From: Candidatus Electrothrix communis
Lineage (GTDB): Bacteria > Desulfobacterota > Desulfobulbia > Desulfobulbales > Desulfobulbaceae
Length of the DNA stretch: 64,000 bases
Direction: 5' to 3'
Assembly: GCA_030644725.1 (NCBI GenBank)
Contig: CP130629.1
Coordinates: 2,991,501-3,055,500, forward strand
Below the pieces are notes generated by a model that was not told where the DNA came from, did no database searches, and worked only from the letters and a program-made list of their open reading frames with translations. Shown here in pieces: positions 8,166 through 17,029 of this stretch (position 1 is its first letter; each line of letters starts with the position of its first letter). A program made the position numbers and the translations under genes.

Positions 8166-8734
8166 ACCCAGTCACACATTTTTTTATCGGCTGGCTGACC
8201 GCGAACACCGCCCAGGTTGAACGCCGCGAACGCATGCTGATCACCGTTGCCGGAGTTGCCCCGGATGCGGACGGCCTTGTTATTGTCGGTGATTTTCTCG
8301 CCGGGAAAAGTACAGAGCAGCTGGAACTTTGGAGTACCTACCATCATGTGCTGGGCCATAATATCGGCTTCGCCACCTTGGTGATGGCTACCGCCTTCCT
8401 GCTGGCCCGCAAATGCAGATCAGTCACAGCTTTCCTTGCCGGAATAAGCTTTCATCTGCACCTGCTCGGTGACCTGATTGGCTCGCGCGGCCCGGAGGGA
8501 CACCAATGGCCCATGCCCTATCTCCTGCCCTTTTCAAATGCCTGGCAATGGATCTGGCAGGGGCAATGGGTTCTCAATTCCTGGCAGAACCTACTCATAA
8601 CCGCTTCAGTTGTAGGAGCAAGCTTTTATTTGGCTTGGAAAACAGGCTACTCGCCGCTGGAAATGATCTCGGCCAAGGCGGACAGAGGCTTCATCACAAC
8701 CCTGCGCAACAGATTCGACAAGCCGGAAGATTGA
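8162..8734 (+). CDS. YdjM-like membrane-bound metal-dependent hydrolase
   Basis: 190 residues. It begins MNPVTHFFIGWLTA, with the conserved His of the membrane hydrolase/LexA-regulated YdjM superfamily. Next come APDADGLVIVGDFLA, then HHVLGHNIGFA and SFHLHLLGDLIG: a His/Asp series spaced as in this family, probably metal ligands. Several hydrophobic stretches (about 55-75, 80-100, 135-155) suggest 3-4 membrane helices. The chemical substrate is unknown. The ATG overlaps the stop of the preceding remnant. Confidence 0.75.
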   Translation: MNPVTHFFIGWLTANTAQVERRERMLITVAGVAPDADGLVIVGDFLAGKSTEQLELWSTYHHVLGHNIGFATLVMATAFLLARKCRSVTAFLAGISFHLHLLGDLIGSRGPEGHQWPMPYLLPFSNAWQWIWQGQWVLNSWQNLLITASVVGASFYLAWKTGYSPLEMISAKADRGFITTLRNRFDKPED

Positions 8735-8813
8735 TGATTGACGTTGTGATGTAATCCCTGCCAATGCAGTTGCGATGGATGTGACTGCGGCTACTGAAGC
8801 CTCCTCTGCGCTC

Positions 8814-9251
8814 TTAGACTGTCGGGAAAAAATGGTTTTTCAGCGGAAGCGTATTATCGTACATGATGAGCCCGTCTTCCAGCGTAAAAGAGATATCTTC
8901 AAGTGATTCTCCTCCCAACAACTTTGGATCCTCGGCAAAAGAGGAGAAAACCGTCTGGAGCAATAAAAAGCTATCAATTTTCATAGAAATAAATCTCAAG
9001 GCCATACCTGTCTCATCCACCCTGACGGCGGAACAAACAGCCCGTATCACAGAATCTTGGCCACAATCTGCCTGCTTTATCTCAATTATACAGACATCGC
9101 CTGCCTTCTGTTCATAGAACCCCTTTACATAGAGCCCACTCAGGCTGAGATTATTGGCAAAATGCCTGTATCTCCGCACTCCGAAATCAAGACATACATC
9201 CAACAGAATGTCTACCCGGGTAAATTGACGCCTATCCGCAGCATGTTCCAT
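8814..9251 (-). CDS. PilZ-domain protein (c-di-GMP receptor)
   Basis: 145 residues with the two PilZ signatures for cyclic di-GMP: R8-x3-R12 in DRRQFTRV and N34-x-S36-x2-G39 in NNLSLSGLYV. A beta-barrel pattern continues through VCIIEIKQ and GMALRFISM, with a helical tail to 145. No effector domain is attached, so it probably acts by protein contact. A GGDEF protein with an intact active site is encoded in this window at 38588-40939, so the ligand is made by the cell. Confidence 0.8.
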   Translation of the reverse strand: MEHAADRRQFTRVDILLDVCLDFGVRRYRHFANNLSLSGLYVKGFYEQKAGDVCIIEIKQADCGQDSVIRAVCSAVRVDETGMALRFISMKIDSFLLLQTVFSSFAEDPKLLGGESLEDISFTLEDGLIMYDNTLPLKNHFFPTV

Positions 9252-9610
9252 TGTTATCGCCTAGTCTAATCAAAGGGAGCTTTCTGTTCCATTCTTCCGA
9301 GCACCACTGCTAACAGTATTGCAAATAACCGCAAGGTAATATACCAGTTATCAGAACATAAACTTAACTATTCGTCATCAGATATCGTCATCCCCGGCTC
9401 CGGCTCAACCATTAAAAATCCAGGGTATTGCGTGCAGAAAACAGAGTCTGGCAGAAAAAAATTAGCTGAACGCAGAAATAAGAGAAAGGAAAGCAGGTCA
9501 TCATGTAACAGTTTTTCACTAAAGCAACAAAAGCCAAAGAGAAGGAACATGTCAGGATGACAAGCGAAAAGCACACTGGCGCATTGGGGCACAGACGACG
9601 CCAGCATGCA
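9252..9610. other. Intergenic region between PilZ gene and tRNA-Phe
   Basis: About 360 bp with no convincing gene. Minus-strand frames of ~80 codons here have unusual composition (runs of Phe, Leu and Cys), no ribosome site and no family likeness. The only structured element is the tRNA terminator at its right edge. Confidence 0.5.
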
Positions 9611-9646
9611 TAAAAAAAGCGGTTATAGGAATACCTATAACCGCTT
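9611..9646 (-). terminator. Rho-independent terminator of tRNA-Phe
   Basis: Perfect 13-bp inverted repeat (aagcggttatagg / cctataaccgctt) with a 4-nt loop at 9617-9646. On the minus strand it is followed by seven Ts. It starts about 10 nt after the encoded CCA end. Confidence 0.9.
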
Positions 9647-9655
9647 GAATATGCA

Positions 9656-9731
<76 letters not shown>

Positions 9732-9752
9732 ACTCAATGTTGAGTGAAAAAG

Positions 9753-9782
9753 TTTATATCATAATTCCATGGTACCTGTCAA
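9753..9782 (-). promoter_or_regulatory. Sigma-70 promoter for tRNA-Phe
   Basis: On the minus strand TTGACA (9777-9782) is followed after 18 bp by TATAAA (9753-9758). The tRNA begins 21 nt further on, a spacing expected for a tRNA transcript with a short leader. Confidence 0.75.
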
Positions 9783-9797
9783 CAACTTTTTATTTTT

Positions 9798-10715
9798 TTA
9801 ATCAAGATCACCAAGATCTCCAAGGTCTCCAAGGTCTCCCAAGTCGATATCAAAATCATCAAGCGCTGTCCCGGTTTTAGCTCCCGGCTCGGGTTTCTTC
9901 TGAGCTCCGCCTCCGCTCGGTGCCTGAACCGGAGCATTCAGATCAAGCCCATCCATCTCCAAATCAGGAAGATCGTCATCTAAGGACCCGACACCGCTAT
10001 CACTTTCAAGAGACAACTCACCCAGCCCACCGCCAGACGAAGAAAGATCGGAGATATCCAGCCCACTCAAGTCAAGTGAATCGTCCGAGCCACCCGCATT
10101 ACCACTCTCCATGCCGAGAGAGAGATCATCACTGCCGCTATCAAGAGACAACTCAAGATCACCAACATCTTCTCCGTCATCAAGGGAGAGATCAAGCCCT
10201 CCGTCATCGTCGTCACTATCAAGGGAAAGGTCAAGTCCTCCCCCATCATCGCCATCGCCATCAAGGGAGAGATCAAGATCATCCCCATCATCATCATCAA
10301 GGGACAAGTCGAGACCGCCATCATCATCACCGATTTCCAGCTCTATACCGGCATCAGCTTCTTCTTCCACGTCTTCATCAGCAGACAGGTCAAACTCAAT
10401 CCCCTCCTCTGAATCATCATCTCCCGCTTCATCATCAGAAGAAAAATCAATTTCTTCGTCTTCCCCCTCCAGATCTATATCGTCGTCAAACGCAGCCTCG
10501 GATTCAGATTCAGTCTCTTCATCATAAGAGTCCATTTCCGTTTCGAAATCCTCTCCCTCGGACTCCGACTCATCATTATCTAACTGTAGAAAATCAGGAA
10601 TCTGAGCTCTGAATGTAACACCCGACAACGTCTTGGAAATTTTCGATATATCCTTTTTACATTTTGGACAGACCTCCAGTTGATCAAAAGTGATGTAATC
10701 ACATTTACAGCGCAT
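9798..10715 (-). CDS. Acidic low-complexity protein with N-terminal zinc ribbon
   Basis: 305 residues. The N-terminus has four Cys in zinc-ribbon spacing (C3, C5, C16, C19: CKC...CPKC). From about residue 45 the chain is dominated by Asp, Glu, Ser and Gly, with repeated blocks of the form GGLDLSLDDDD (at least five between 130 and 200). A Pro/Gly/Ala linker at ~262-285 follows, and a C-terminal tandem of GDL units (four copies) closes the protein. It has no signal peptide, so it is cytoplasmic. Similar zinc-ribbon-plus-acidic-repeat proteins occur in deltaproteobacteria with no known role. The strong negative charge could bind metal ions or basic proteins. It is transcribed toward tRNA-Phe. 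Confidence 0.75.
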   Translation of the reverse strand: MRCKCDYITFDQLEVCPKCKKDISKISKTLSGVTFRAQIPDFLQLDNDESESEGEDFETEMDSYDEETESESEAAFDDDIDLEGEDEEIDFSSDDEAGDDDSEEGIEFDLSADEDVEEEADAGIELEIGDDDGGLDLSLDDDDGDDLDLSLDGDGDDGGGLDLSLDSDDDDGGLDLSLDDGEDVGDLELSLDSGSDDLSLGMESGNAGGSDDSLDLSGLDISDLSSSGGGLGELSLESDSGVGSLDDDLPDLEMDGLDLNAPVQAPSGGGAQKKPEPGAKTGTALDDFDIDLGDLGDLGDLGDLD

Positions 10716-11121
10716 AATCTTTGCCTACAGTTATCCTGATTTTAAAATATACAAAAGTCAATCAATTCTACTAACAATAGAAACATATTAGGGTCGAAAA
10801 AATCAAGATGAAAATGTGAACTCACCGTACAAAGGAAAACAAAGAACTTTGTTCACGGGGCTATAATTTCCTTCCCTAATGGAAAAATAATAAGAGAAAC
10901 CGCCTTTCGCTACAGGAGCCTACAGAGGACTTTTTTTGTCTTTTTCGTTACCGGAGAGGATAGAGTCCTAACTTTTTCATCGCGGGATAACTCAACGAAT
11001 TGCTTGACATCCGAACGTATCAATATATACTTCTTGTAATATAGCACTCCCAGCTATCAGGAACCAGAACCAATCTATTTTCTCATTATTTCTTCACCCC
11101 GTCAACCTCTCCCGAAGAAAT
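10716..11121. other. Intergenic region with plus-strand promoter
   Basis: About 400 bp between the divergent acidic-protein gene and the xpaC cluster. Apart from the sigma-70 promoter at 11004-11031 I see no gene, RNA or repeat in it. Confidence 0.5.
11004..11031 (+). promoter_or_regulatory. Sigma-70 promoter upstream of the xpaC-telA-plsC cluster
   Basis: TTGACA (11004-11009) and TATACT (11026-11031) with a 16-bp spacer, near consensus. It faces the small ORF at 11122 and xpaC at 11326. Confidence 0.7.
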
Positions 11122-11329
11122 ATGATAAAGCAGTTCAGCAAAACTATTTTCCTGATCAGCCTTTTCATCCCCTTTTTGCCCGGGGGATGTGATTGATGAA
11201 TCCTGGGACGGAAACAAGATCAAACGCTTTCCAGGAAGCCTCGTCGGTATGCGAGCGAGACCAGGAAGAATGTTTGATGGTCGTGCTAATGTAGTGAAAG
11301 CGTTCAGGGAAGCCAAGGGGTATAATTGA
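11122..11329 (+). pseudogene. Small secreted-protein gene, apparently frameshifted
   Basis: The ATG at 11122 opens a signal-peptide-like sequence (MIKQFSKTIFLISLFIPFLPGG) that stops after CD. Skipping one base at the run of five Gs (11182-11186) moves to a frame encoding DVIDESWDGNKIKRFPGSL, then VGMRARPGRMFDGRANVVKA, ending in YN and TGA at 11327-11329. That TGA overlaps the TTG start of xpaC, as in translational coupling. Either this is a frameshifted remnant, a sequencing indel, or the downstream frame has its own start (ATG 11249). Repaired, the product would be ~68 aa and exported. No family recognised. Confidence 0.4.
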
Positions 11330-11991
11330 GCACTGTACGAATACCGACACCGAAAAAATCAAAGGCTCTGGGCTGCATGTATTCCATCATCAGAGAAATG
11401 ATATCCGGGCTGGGTGCCGCGTTTTTTTTTATCCTGCTTTGGATCATTCTGCCGGGTGAAAACACTGGTTGGTTTGCCTTTTTCTTCTCCCTGGCCAGCT
11501 ACTTCGGTATCCGCATTTTATTCAGCCTGTTATTCCGACCTTTCTCCAGAAAAGTGTCCTTAGAACTGCCGGAAGGGCTTTCCAAGGAAGCTTTCACCAC
11601 CTTTCTTGGTGCCTGCGCCGAAAGCCTTGCCCTCCTGAAAAAAGATGCGGAAACCATCAACAAGCTGTCTCTCCGACGCACCGTGCTCCATCTTAGTGAA
11701 CTCGGCGATGAATTACTGATCAATTTTGAAAAAAATCCTCAGGACGTGCATATGGCCCGTGCCCTTCCTGATCGTTTACAGCGCCTTCATGAGATACTGA
11801 CCGGCTATCAGGAGCTGGCCAATCAGAGAAATCAATCCCCCCAGACCGTGCGTGCTATCCAGGATACAGAAAAAGCCGTAACAAAGACTGTGGCCAAATT
11901 TGAACAACTCCACCATCGTCTGTTGGAAAACAACGCCATTGACCTAAGCACCAACGCCAAAACCCTGGATAATCTGCTCGATTTTGACTAA
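11326..11991 (+). CDS. XpaC-like 5-bromo-4-chloroindolyl phosphate hydrolysis family protein
   Basis: 221 residues. The TTG start at 11326 has AAGGGG 5 nt upstream and overlaps the stop of the preceding small frame; an ATG at residue 18 is the alternative. Two membrane helices at about 27-45 and 48-70 (AAFFFILLWIILPG, WFAFFFSLASYFGIRILF) precede a helical cytoplasmic domain typical of XpaC. XpaC proteins are regularly encoded next to TelA, as here (104 bp upstream of telA). The pair is linked to envelope stress or toxic-anion resistance, but its biochemical role is unsettled and the historical hydrolase name is probably misleading. Confidence 0.7.
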   Translation: MSTVRIPTPKKSKALGCMYSIIREMISGLGAAFFFILLWIILPGENTGWFAFFFSLASYFGIRILFSLLFRPFSRKVSLELPEGLSKEAFTTFLGACAESLALLKKDAETINKLSLRRTVLHLSELGDELLINFEKNPQDVHMARALPDRLQRLHEILTGYQELANQRNQSPQTVRAIQDTEKAVTKTVAKFEQLHHRLLENNAIDLSTNAKTLDNLLDFD

Positions 11992-12095
11992 AGGAGACGC
12001 CCCACTGCATTCCCGACCCGTTTTTATTTACTTTACTTACTTAGCCAACAACGCTGCCGATCACTGTTCCTTGTACGATTCAGAAGAGAGGAAAA

Positions 12096-13238
12096 ATGGA
12101 CAATTTACCTGTTCTGGTCCTATCGGATCAGAAAAATGATTTACTGTATAAGAAACTTGCGGAAAAATCTCCGGTAAAAATGCAGGCAGCCAGAGATATG
12201 GTGCCGACCCTTGATTTCAGCAAAACCCAGTCCGTGCTGGCCTTTGGGGTGAGTAGCCAGAAGGGGTTGGTGGACTTTACAGACGCTGTTTTGACCAATA
12301 TCAAATCCGGTGATGCCGGGCCTGCGGGTCAACTCATGGCCAATCTGAAGGGAAAAATTCTTGCTCTTGATGTACGCGGGCTGCCCAAGAGTACAGGAGG
12401 AAAACTGAGTTCCATAACAGCCAGCATCCCGATCATAGGCGGTTGGCTTTCTGCAAAGGTTGATGCTGCACGCGCTTTTATTCGCCGTTACGAAGTCCTC
12501 AAGGTCCAAATTGACGGCATCACTGGAAAGCTTGAAGCAGAAAGAACCAACCAGATAGAACATCTCAATCGTTTGGACACCCTGTATGACCGCAATGAAG
12601 ACTATTTCGATGCCTTGGAGGTGACCATTGCCGCCGGCGAGATGAAACTGGTGGAAATGGAGGGACAGTTCGAGCAACAGCGTCAGATCTTTGCCGCCCA
12701 AACGGCTGTTGATGCCAGAGAACTCCAGTCTCTCAAAGATTTCGGCGACGCCATTCAGTCGCTGGATCGCCGGCTGTACAACCTGAAACTTGCCCGGGCC
12801 TCTGCAATAACCTCCGGACCGACCATCAGAATTGCTCAGGAAGGTTCCAAGGCCATTGTGGAAATGATTCAGGATTCTATCCTGATGATGATCCCGGAAT
12901 GGAAAAAACAACTGGTTATTGCCATTTCCCTGTTTGATCAAAAAAGGGCTATGGGTATGGTCAACGAGACCAGAGAGATGACCAATAACCTGATGATGTC
13001 CACAGCCGAAATGCTCGGTGAGACACAAACCACTGTTAAAAAGGCCCTGGGAGAGGGCTTTGTCAAAGTTGAAACTCTGCAAAAGATGACCGATAAGCTG
13101 GTGCAAACTATTGACCAAGGCATTCAAATGGACGCCCAAAACAAGCAGAAACGAGCAGAAGGAATTCAGAAACTTGCAGAGGCAGAAGAAAAACTAAAAA
13201 CGGCCCTGAAAGCGGCTAACGAATCCGTCATATCCTAA
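12096..13238 (+). CDS. TelA/YceH-family toxic anion resistance protein
   Basis: 380 residues, the usual size for TelA. It shows the family order: a short N-terminal region, then helices with LDVRGLPKSTGG, the GWLSAKVDAARAFIRRYEVL segment, long coiled-coil helices with LDTLYDRNEDYFDALEVTIAAGE, and a C-terminal helical part with IRIAQEGSKAIVEMIQDSIL. No signal peptide or membrane span, so it is cytoplasmic and likely works with the membrane-bound XpaC encoded just before. GAGAGGAAAA gives a good ribosome site. Family members affect tellurite, colicin or lantibiotic resistance; the mechanism is unknown. plsC follows after 6 bp, suggesting one transcript. Confidence 0.85.
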   Translation: MDNLPVLVLSDQKNDLLYKKLAEKSPVKMQAARDMVPTLDFSKTQSVLAFGVSSQKGLVDFTDAVLTNIKSGDAGPAGQLMANLKGKILALDVRGLPKSTGGKLSSITASIPIIGGWLSAKVDAARAFIRRYEVLKVQIDGITGKLEAERTNQIEHLNRLDTLYDRNEDYFDALEVTIAAGEMKLVEMEGQFEQQRQIFAAQTAVDARELQSLKDFGDAIQSLDRRLYNLKLARASAITSGPTIRIAQEGSKAIVEMIQDSILMMIPEWKKQLVIAISLFDQKRAMGMVNETREMTNNLMMSTAEMLGETQTTVKKALGEGFVKVETLQKMTDKLVQTIDQGIQMDAQNKQKRAEGIQKLAEAEEKLKTALKAANESVIS

Positions 13239-13244
13239 GGTACT

Positions 13245-14036
13245 ATGTCTATTATCCAATTTATTCGAGGTCTCCTTGCGTACCTCACCATCCCGCCCCT
13301 GACCGCTGCGGTCTGTCTCAGTGCCATTGCAGATGTTCATTTATTCCGTAAATCAAAGGAAAAAGCGCAGATCTTTCCCAGAACCTGGGGAAAACTTCTC
13401 TGTCGTATCGCTAATATCAGGGTTCGGGTTGAAGGCAAGGAAAATCTTGATCCTGCCAAACCGTATATTTTCATCGGCAATCATGCCAGTATGGCTGACA
13501 TCATGTCCTTTTCCGGCTATATTAGCCATGACTACCGTTGGATAGCCAAGAAAGAACTCTTTGCCATCCCTATTTTCGGTTCTGGTATGCGGGCGGTAGA
13601 TTTTATCTCCATTGATCGCTCTCGCGGCAGAGAAGCAGTCAAAAGCCTGAACGATGCCGCAAAACGCATTACCGATGGGGCCTCAGTTATTCTTTTTCCC
13701 GAAGGAACCCGCAGCGCGGACGGCCACCTCCAACCCTTTAAAACCGGGGCGATAATGCTGGCACTCAAAGCGGGGGTGGAGGTTGTTCCGGTGGGCTTTA
13801 ACGGCACCCATCAGGTATTACCTAAGGGAAAACTACTGTCGCGGGGAGGTGATGTCGTGCTTCGGATCGGCAAGCCCATACCAACCAAGGATTTCAAGGC
13901 CAAGGACAAACAGATGCTGGCCGGGATATTGCATCAAAAGGTAGCTGAGCTGCTGGATGAGTGCCATCTCCCCCTGCCGGAACCGGAAAATAGCCCGTCT
14001 GCCTCCACTGAAGCCTCTGCTGAAACTAAAAAATAG
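13245..14036 (+). CDS. plsC: 1-acyl-sn-glycerol-3-phosphate acyltransferase
   Basis: Transfers an acyl chain to lysophosphatidic acid to make phosphatidic acid at the inner membrane. It is 263 aa. The acyltransferase motif NHASMAD (H-x4-D) and the FPEGTRS block are both present, and SIDRSRGREA and the VPVGFNGTH segment complete the four conserved blocks. A hydrophobic N-terminus (residues 1-25) should anchor it. It starts 6 bp after telA's stop with AAGG close to the ATG, so it is probably cotranscribed with the XpaC/TelA pair. Confidence 0.93.
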   Translation: MSIIQFIRGLLAYLTIPPLTAAVCLSAIADVHLFRKSKEKAQIFPRTWGKLLCRIANIRVRVEGKENLDPAKPYIFIGNHASMADIMSFSGYISHDYRWIAKKELFAIPIFGSGMRAVDFISIDRSRGREAVKSLNDAAKRITDGASVILFPEGTRSADGHLQPFKTGAIMLALKAGVEVVPVGFNGTHQVLPKGKLLSRGGDVVLRIGKPIPTKDFKAKDKQMLAGILHQKVAELLDECHLPLPEPENSPSASTEASAETKK

Positions 14037-14210
14037 GAAGCTGTCGAGCAGAGAGTATTTCTTTGCAAAAAAAAAGGAACATGGCATAATGACCGCCATC
14101 CGCAACATGCGGTGCCCGTAAAAAACACGTTACTTATTATACCCCGTACCCCGCCGTTAGCGACGGGGAGTTTATTCAGCATATTATTTTCAGATACACA
14201 GGAACGTCCT

Positions 14211-16904
14211 ATGCGTCATTCATCTCAAGCTCAATGCATTGTGAAGTCGGTTATGCCCCTATCACGTCTTTTTGCTGCCCTGTTGCTTCCGTTACTCATT
14301 TTCCTTGCCGCCGGTACGGCCTCGGCTATTGAGCAGAACACTGTTTTCCTCCCTCTGAAAATTAACGCTGAAAACAGGGAAACAGTGGGCCAACGGGTTG
14401 ACGTCGCCTTTGACAAAGCATTACGTGACAAGGATATCGTCATGCTCTCCCGTCTTGAGGCAGAACAATTGGTCGACTATAACGGCCCTTGGCCTCCATC
14501 AACTGCCGCGCTGACCAAGGTGGCAGAGAGCGCCGGGCTTGATTATGTGGCGGTCGGCAGCCTGACCATGCTTGGTGAGCATATCTCCGTTGATATGCAG
14601 GTCATTGACCTTCTGAAACCAGAAACGCCGCATTCCTCCTATCGGGAAGGGACTTCGCTGTCTGAGGTCCATTCGGTATTGAAGAACAGCTTGGTGGATG
14701 TCCTGAGTTACACTAATCGCAATTTTATTATTGGTACAATCACTCCTGAAGGAAACAAACGAATTGATTCTGGTGCCATCCGTCGAAAAATATCAGCAAA
14801 ACCCGGAGACACGTACAGTCCTGACATCCTGCGCAAGAATCTCAAGCAGGTTTTTTCTATGGGCTATTTTGACAATGTGGAGATCGAAGTCAATGATTCG
14901 GCTGAAGGAAAGGCTGTCATCTTCCGGGTGCAGGAGAAACCTCTTATCAAGACTGTTACCTTTACCGGGCTTGACAAAGTCGAGGAAGAGGATGTGCGTG
15001 ATGCTGCCAATATCCAGATCAACACCATCCTGAACCCTGCTCAGCTCAACGATGCGGTCAAACGGATCAACGGACTCTACAGAAGCAAGGGCTATTATGC
15101 GGCCCGAAGTAAATTCGCGTTGAAGAATCCGGATGAGAATTCCGTTGATGTGCAATTCATCGTCAACGAGAGCGACAAGATGTCCATATCCGGCATTCGC
15201 TTTGTCGGTAATGAATCCTTTACCGACAAGGAGCTGGCAGACGAGATTCAAACCTCACCCTGGAACTGGTATTCGTCCTGGATCACTGAGGCAGGCACCT
15301 TAAAACTGGATGTTTTGGAGCAGGATGCGGCTCGACTGGGCGCTTTTTATAATAATCAAGGATTTATCGAGGCTAAGATCGGAGAGCCTGAAGTGGAAGA
15401 GGTTGCAGATGATCTCTATGTCGCCTTTACCGTCCAGGAGGGTCCCCGCTATCAGGTAGGAACCGTGGAAGTCCAAGGAGAGCTGATTGAGGATCGGGAT
15501 AAAATGACCGGCTTGTTGCAGATCCGGAAGGAGAAGTTCCTCAACCGAAAAATCCTCCGCGACGATGTGATGAAACTCACCGATCTCTATGCGGAACACG
15601 GTCATGCCTTTGCCGATATCCGGCCTCAGGTCGATAAATCAGCAACAGGTAAACGAGTCAATATCACCTTCAAAATTGAGCAGGGTGATCTGGTTAACTT
15701 CAACCGGGTTAAAATTCAGGGAAACACCCGGACCAGGGATAATGTTATTCGTCGCGACCTGGAGGTGGCAGAAGGCGGTGTCTATGATTCCAAGGCAATC
15801 CGTACTTCCACCAAGCGCTTGCAGCGTCTTGGATATTTTGAAGACGTCACGGTCATCCCTCAAGAGACCATGAATAATGACCAGATGGATGTCATGGTTG
15901 CGGTGAAAGAAAAACCGACGGGCCAGTTCAGTATCGGTGCCGGTTACTCCTCATCAGACAAGCTCATGTTCATGGGTGAAATCTCAGAGGACAACTTTCT
16001 CGGACTCGGTACTCGATTGGCCTTTGCCGCCAACCTCAGTGCCGTGAGCAATAAATTTAACCTCTCGTACACCGATCCCCGGATCTTTGACTCCAAGGTT
16101 TCCGCCGGTGTTGACGCCTTTAATTGGGAACGGGAATACACTGACTACACCAAGGGATCAACCGGCGGTGGTCTCCGTTTAGGCCATAAATTCTTTGAAA
16201 AATGGCGGATCTATTACGGCTACACCTGGACGGACACCAAGCTGAGCGATATATCCGAAGATGCTTCGGACTACATCCTTGAATCCGCAAAGCTCAATAT
16301 TACCAGCGCGGTTCGCCTCTCCTTTGTCCGTGATACCAGGGACCGCCGCTTTAACGCCAGTTCCGGTTCCAAACACAGCCTGAGTATTAAATATGCCGGT
16401 GGCCCGCTGGGCGGTGAAGCGGCTTATACCAAAATGGAGGGCTATACCAGCTGGTTTTTCCCTATGCCCCTTGACCTGGTGTTCCACACCAAGCTCGCTG
16501 CCGGGCAGGCATTTGAGAACGAGGACGGCAAGCTGCCGGTCTATGATAATTTCTACCTCGGCGGCATGAACTCCATTCGTGGCTTCAAATCCTCATCTAT
16601 CAGCCCTATCGACCCGACCAATGATGAAAAATACGGCGGTGATAAGATGTGGTTCAGCAATCTTGAAGTATTCTTTCCACTCCTCACCGATGCGGGCGTT
16701 CGCGGGGTAGCCTTTCTTGACTTCGGAAATGTCTATGATCAGGATGATAACTGGGATTTCGGAAATATCAAAAAATCAACCGGAATGGGTATCAACTGGC
16801 TTTCCCCCATGGGGCCGCTTCGCCTCATCTGGGGATATAATCTTGACTCCAAGGAAGGCGATGAAGATGCCCAGTGGGATTTTGCGATGGGCGGCAGTTT
16901 CTAA
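14211..16904 (+). CDS. bamA: Outer membrane protein assembly factor BamA
   Basis: Omp85-family core of the BAM complex. I chose ATG 14211 (AGGAA upstream) rather than a GTG at 14112, because it gives a normal signal peptide ending near TASA. The mature protein (~860 aa) has an extra N-terminal domain of ~160 residues (FLPLKINAENRE, then DYVAVGSLTMLG) resembling TolB-N/FlgO-like folds. Five POTRA-type repeats follow (first: NFIIGTITPEGNKRIDSG), then a 16-strand barrel with the loop-6 motif SIRGF and a final strand ending in Phe. The added domain is typical of deltaproteobacterial BamA. It lies 170 bp after plsC and may have its own promoter. Confidence 0.93.
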   Translation: MRHSSQAQCIVKSVMPLSRLFAALLLPLLIFLAAGTASAIEQNTVFLPLKINAENRETVGQRVDVAFDKALRDKDIVMLSRLEAEQLVDYNGPWPPSTAALTKVAESAGLDYVAVGSLTMLGEHISVDMQVIDLLKPETPHSSYREGTSLSEVHSVLKNSLVDVLSYTNRNFIIGTITPEGNKRIDSGAIRRKISAKPGDTYSPDILRKNLKQVFSMGYFDNVEIEVNDSAEGKAVIFRVQEKPLIKTVTFTGLDKVEEEDVRDAANIQINTILNPAQLNDAVKRINGLYRSKGYYAARSKFALKNPDENSVDVQFIVNESDKMSISGIRFVGNESFTDKELADEIQTSPWNWYSSWITEAGTLKLDVLEQDAARLGAFYNNQGFIEAKIGEPEVEEVADDLYVAFTVQEGPRYQVGTVEVQGELIEDRDKMTGLLQIRKEKFLNRKILRDDVMKLTDLYAEHGHAFADIRPQVDKSATGKRVNITFKIEQGDLVNFNRVKIQGNTRTRDNVIRRDLEVAEGGVYDSKAIRTSTKRLQRLGYFEDVTVIPQETMNNDQMDVMVAVKEKPTGQFSIGAGYSSSDKLMFMGEISEDNFLGLGTRLAFAANLSAVSNKFNLSYTDPRIFDSKVSAGVDAFNWEREYTDYTKGSTGGGLRLGHKFFEKWRIYYGYTWTDTKLSDISEDASDYILESAKLNITSAVRLSFVRDTRDRRFNASSGSKHSLSIKYAGGPLGGEAAYTKMEGYTSWFFPMPLDLVFHTKLAAGQAFENEDGKLPVYDNFYLGGMNSIRGFKSSSISPIDPTNDEKYGGDKMWFSNLEVFFPLLTDAGVRGVAFLDFGNVYDQDDNWDFGNIKKSTGMGINWLSPMGPLRLIWGYNLDSKEGDEDAQWDFAMGGSF

Positions 16905-16926
16905 GGGGGAATGGGGGATTTTTCAG

Positions 16927-16954
16927 GTAGGGACACGGCATGCCGTGCCCCTAC
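16927..16954. repeat. REP-like palindrome
   Basis: Imperfect 28-bp palindrome built around gcacggcatgccgtgc flanked by gtaggg and cccctac, in the gap after bamA. Related copies occur at 18451-18474 and 54623-54652. Confidence 0.7.
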
Positions 16955-17029
16955 GAAACCCTGCAAACACAAAGATTTCGGATTAACTGGCCCGTTATCC
17001 GTTAATACACAAACACCTGTTTCAAAAAT

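Noticed and set aside
9920-10612. Long plus-strand ORF opposite the acidic protein
   Set aside because: His/Gln/Pro-rich text produced by the complement of Asp/Glu repeats; a shadow of the minus-strand gene.
12141-13139. 332-codon minus-strand ORF in telA
   Set aside because: Antisense to an unmistakable TelA; composition is that of a reverse-complement shadow.
14112-14210. Earlier GTG start for bamA
   Set aside because: It adds a non-signal leader; ATG 14211 gives a standard signal peptide and has AGGAA upstream.
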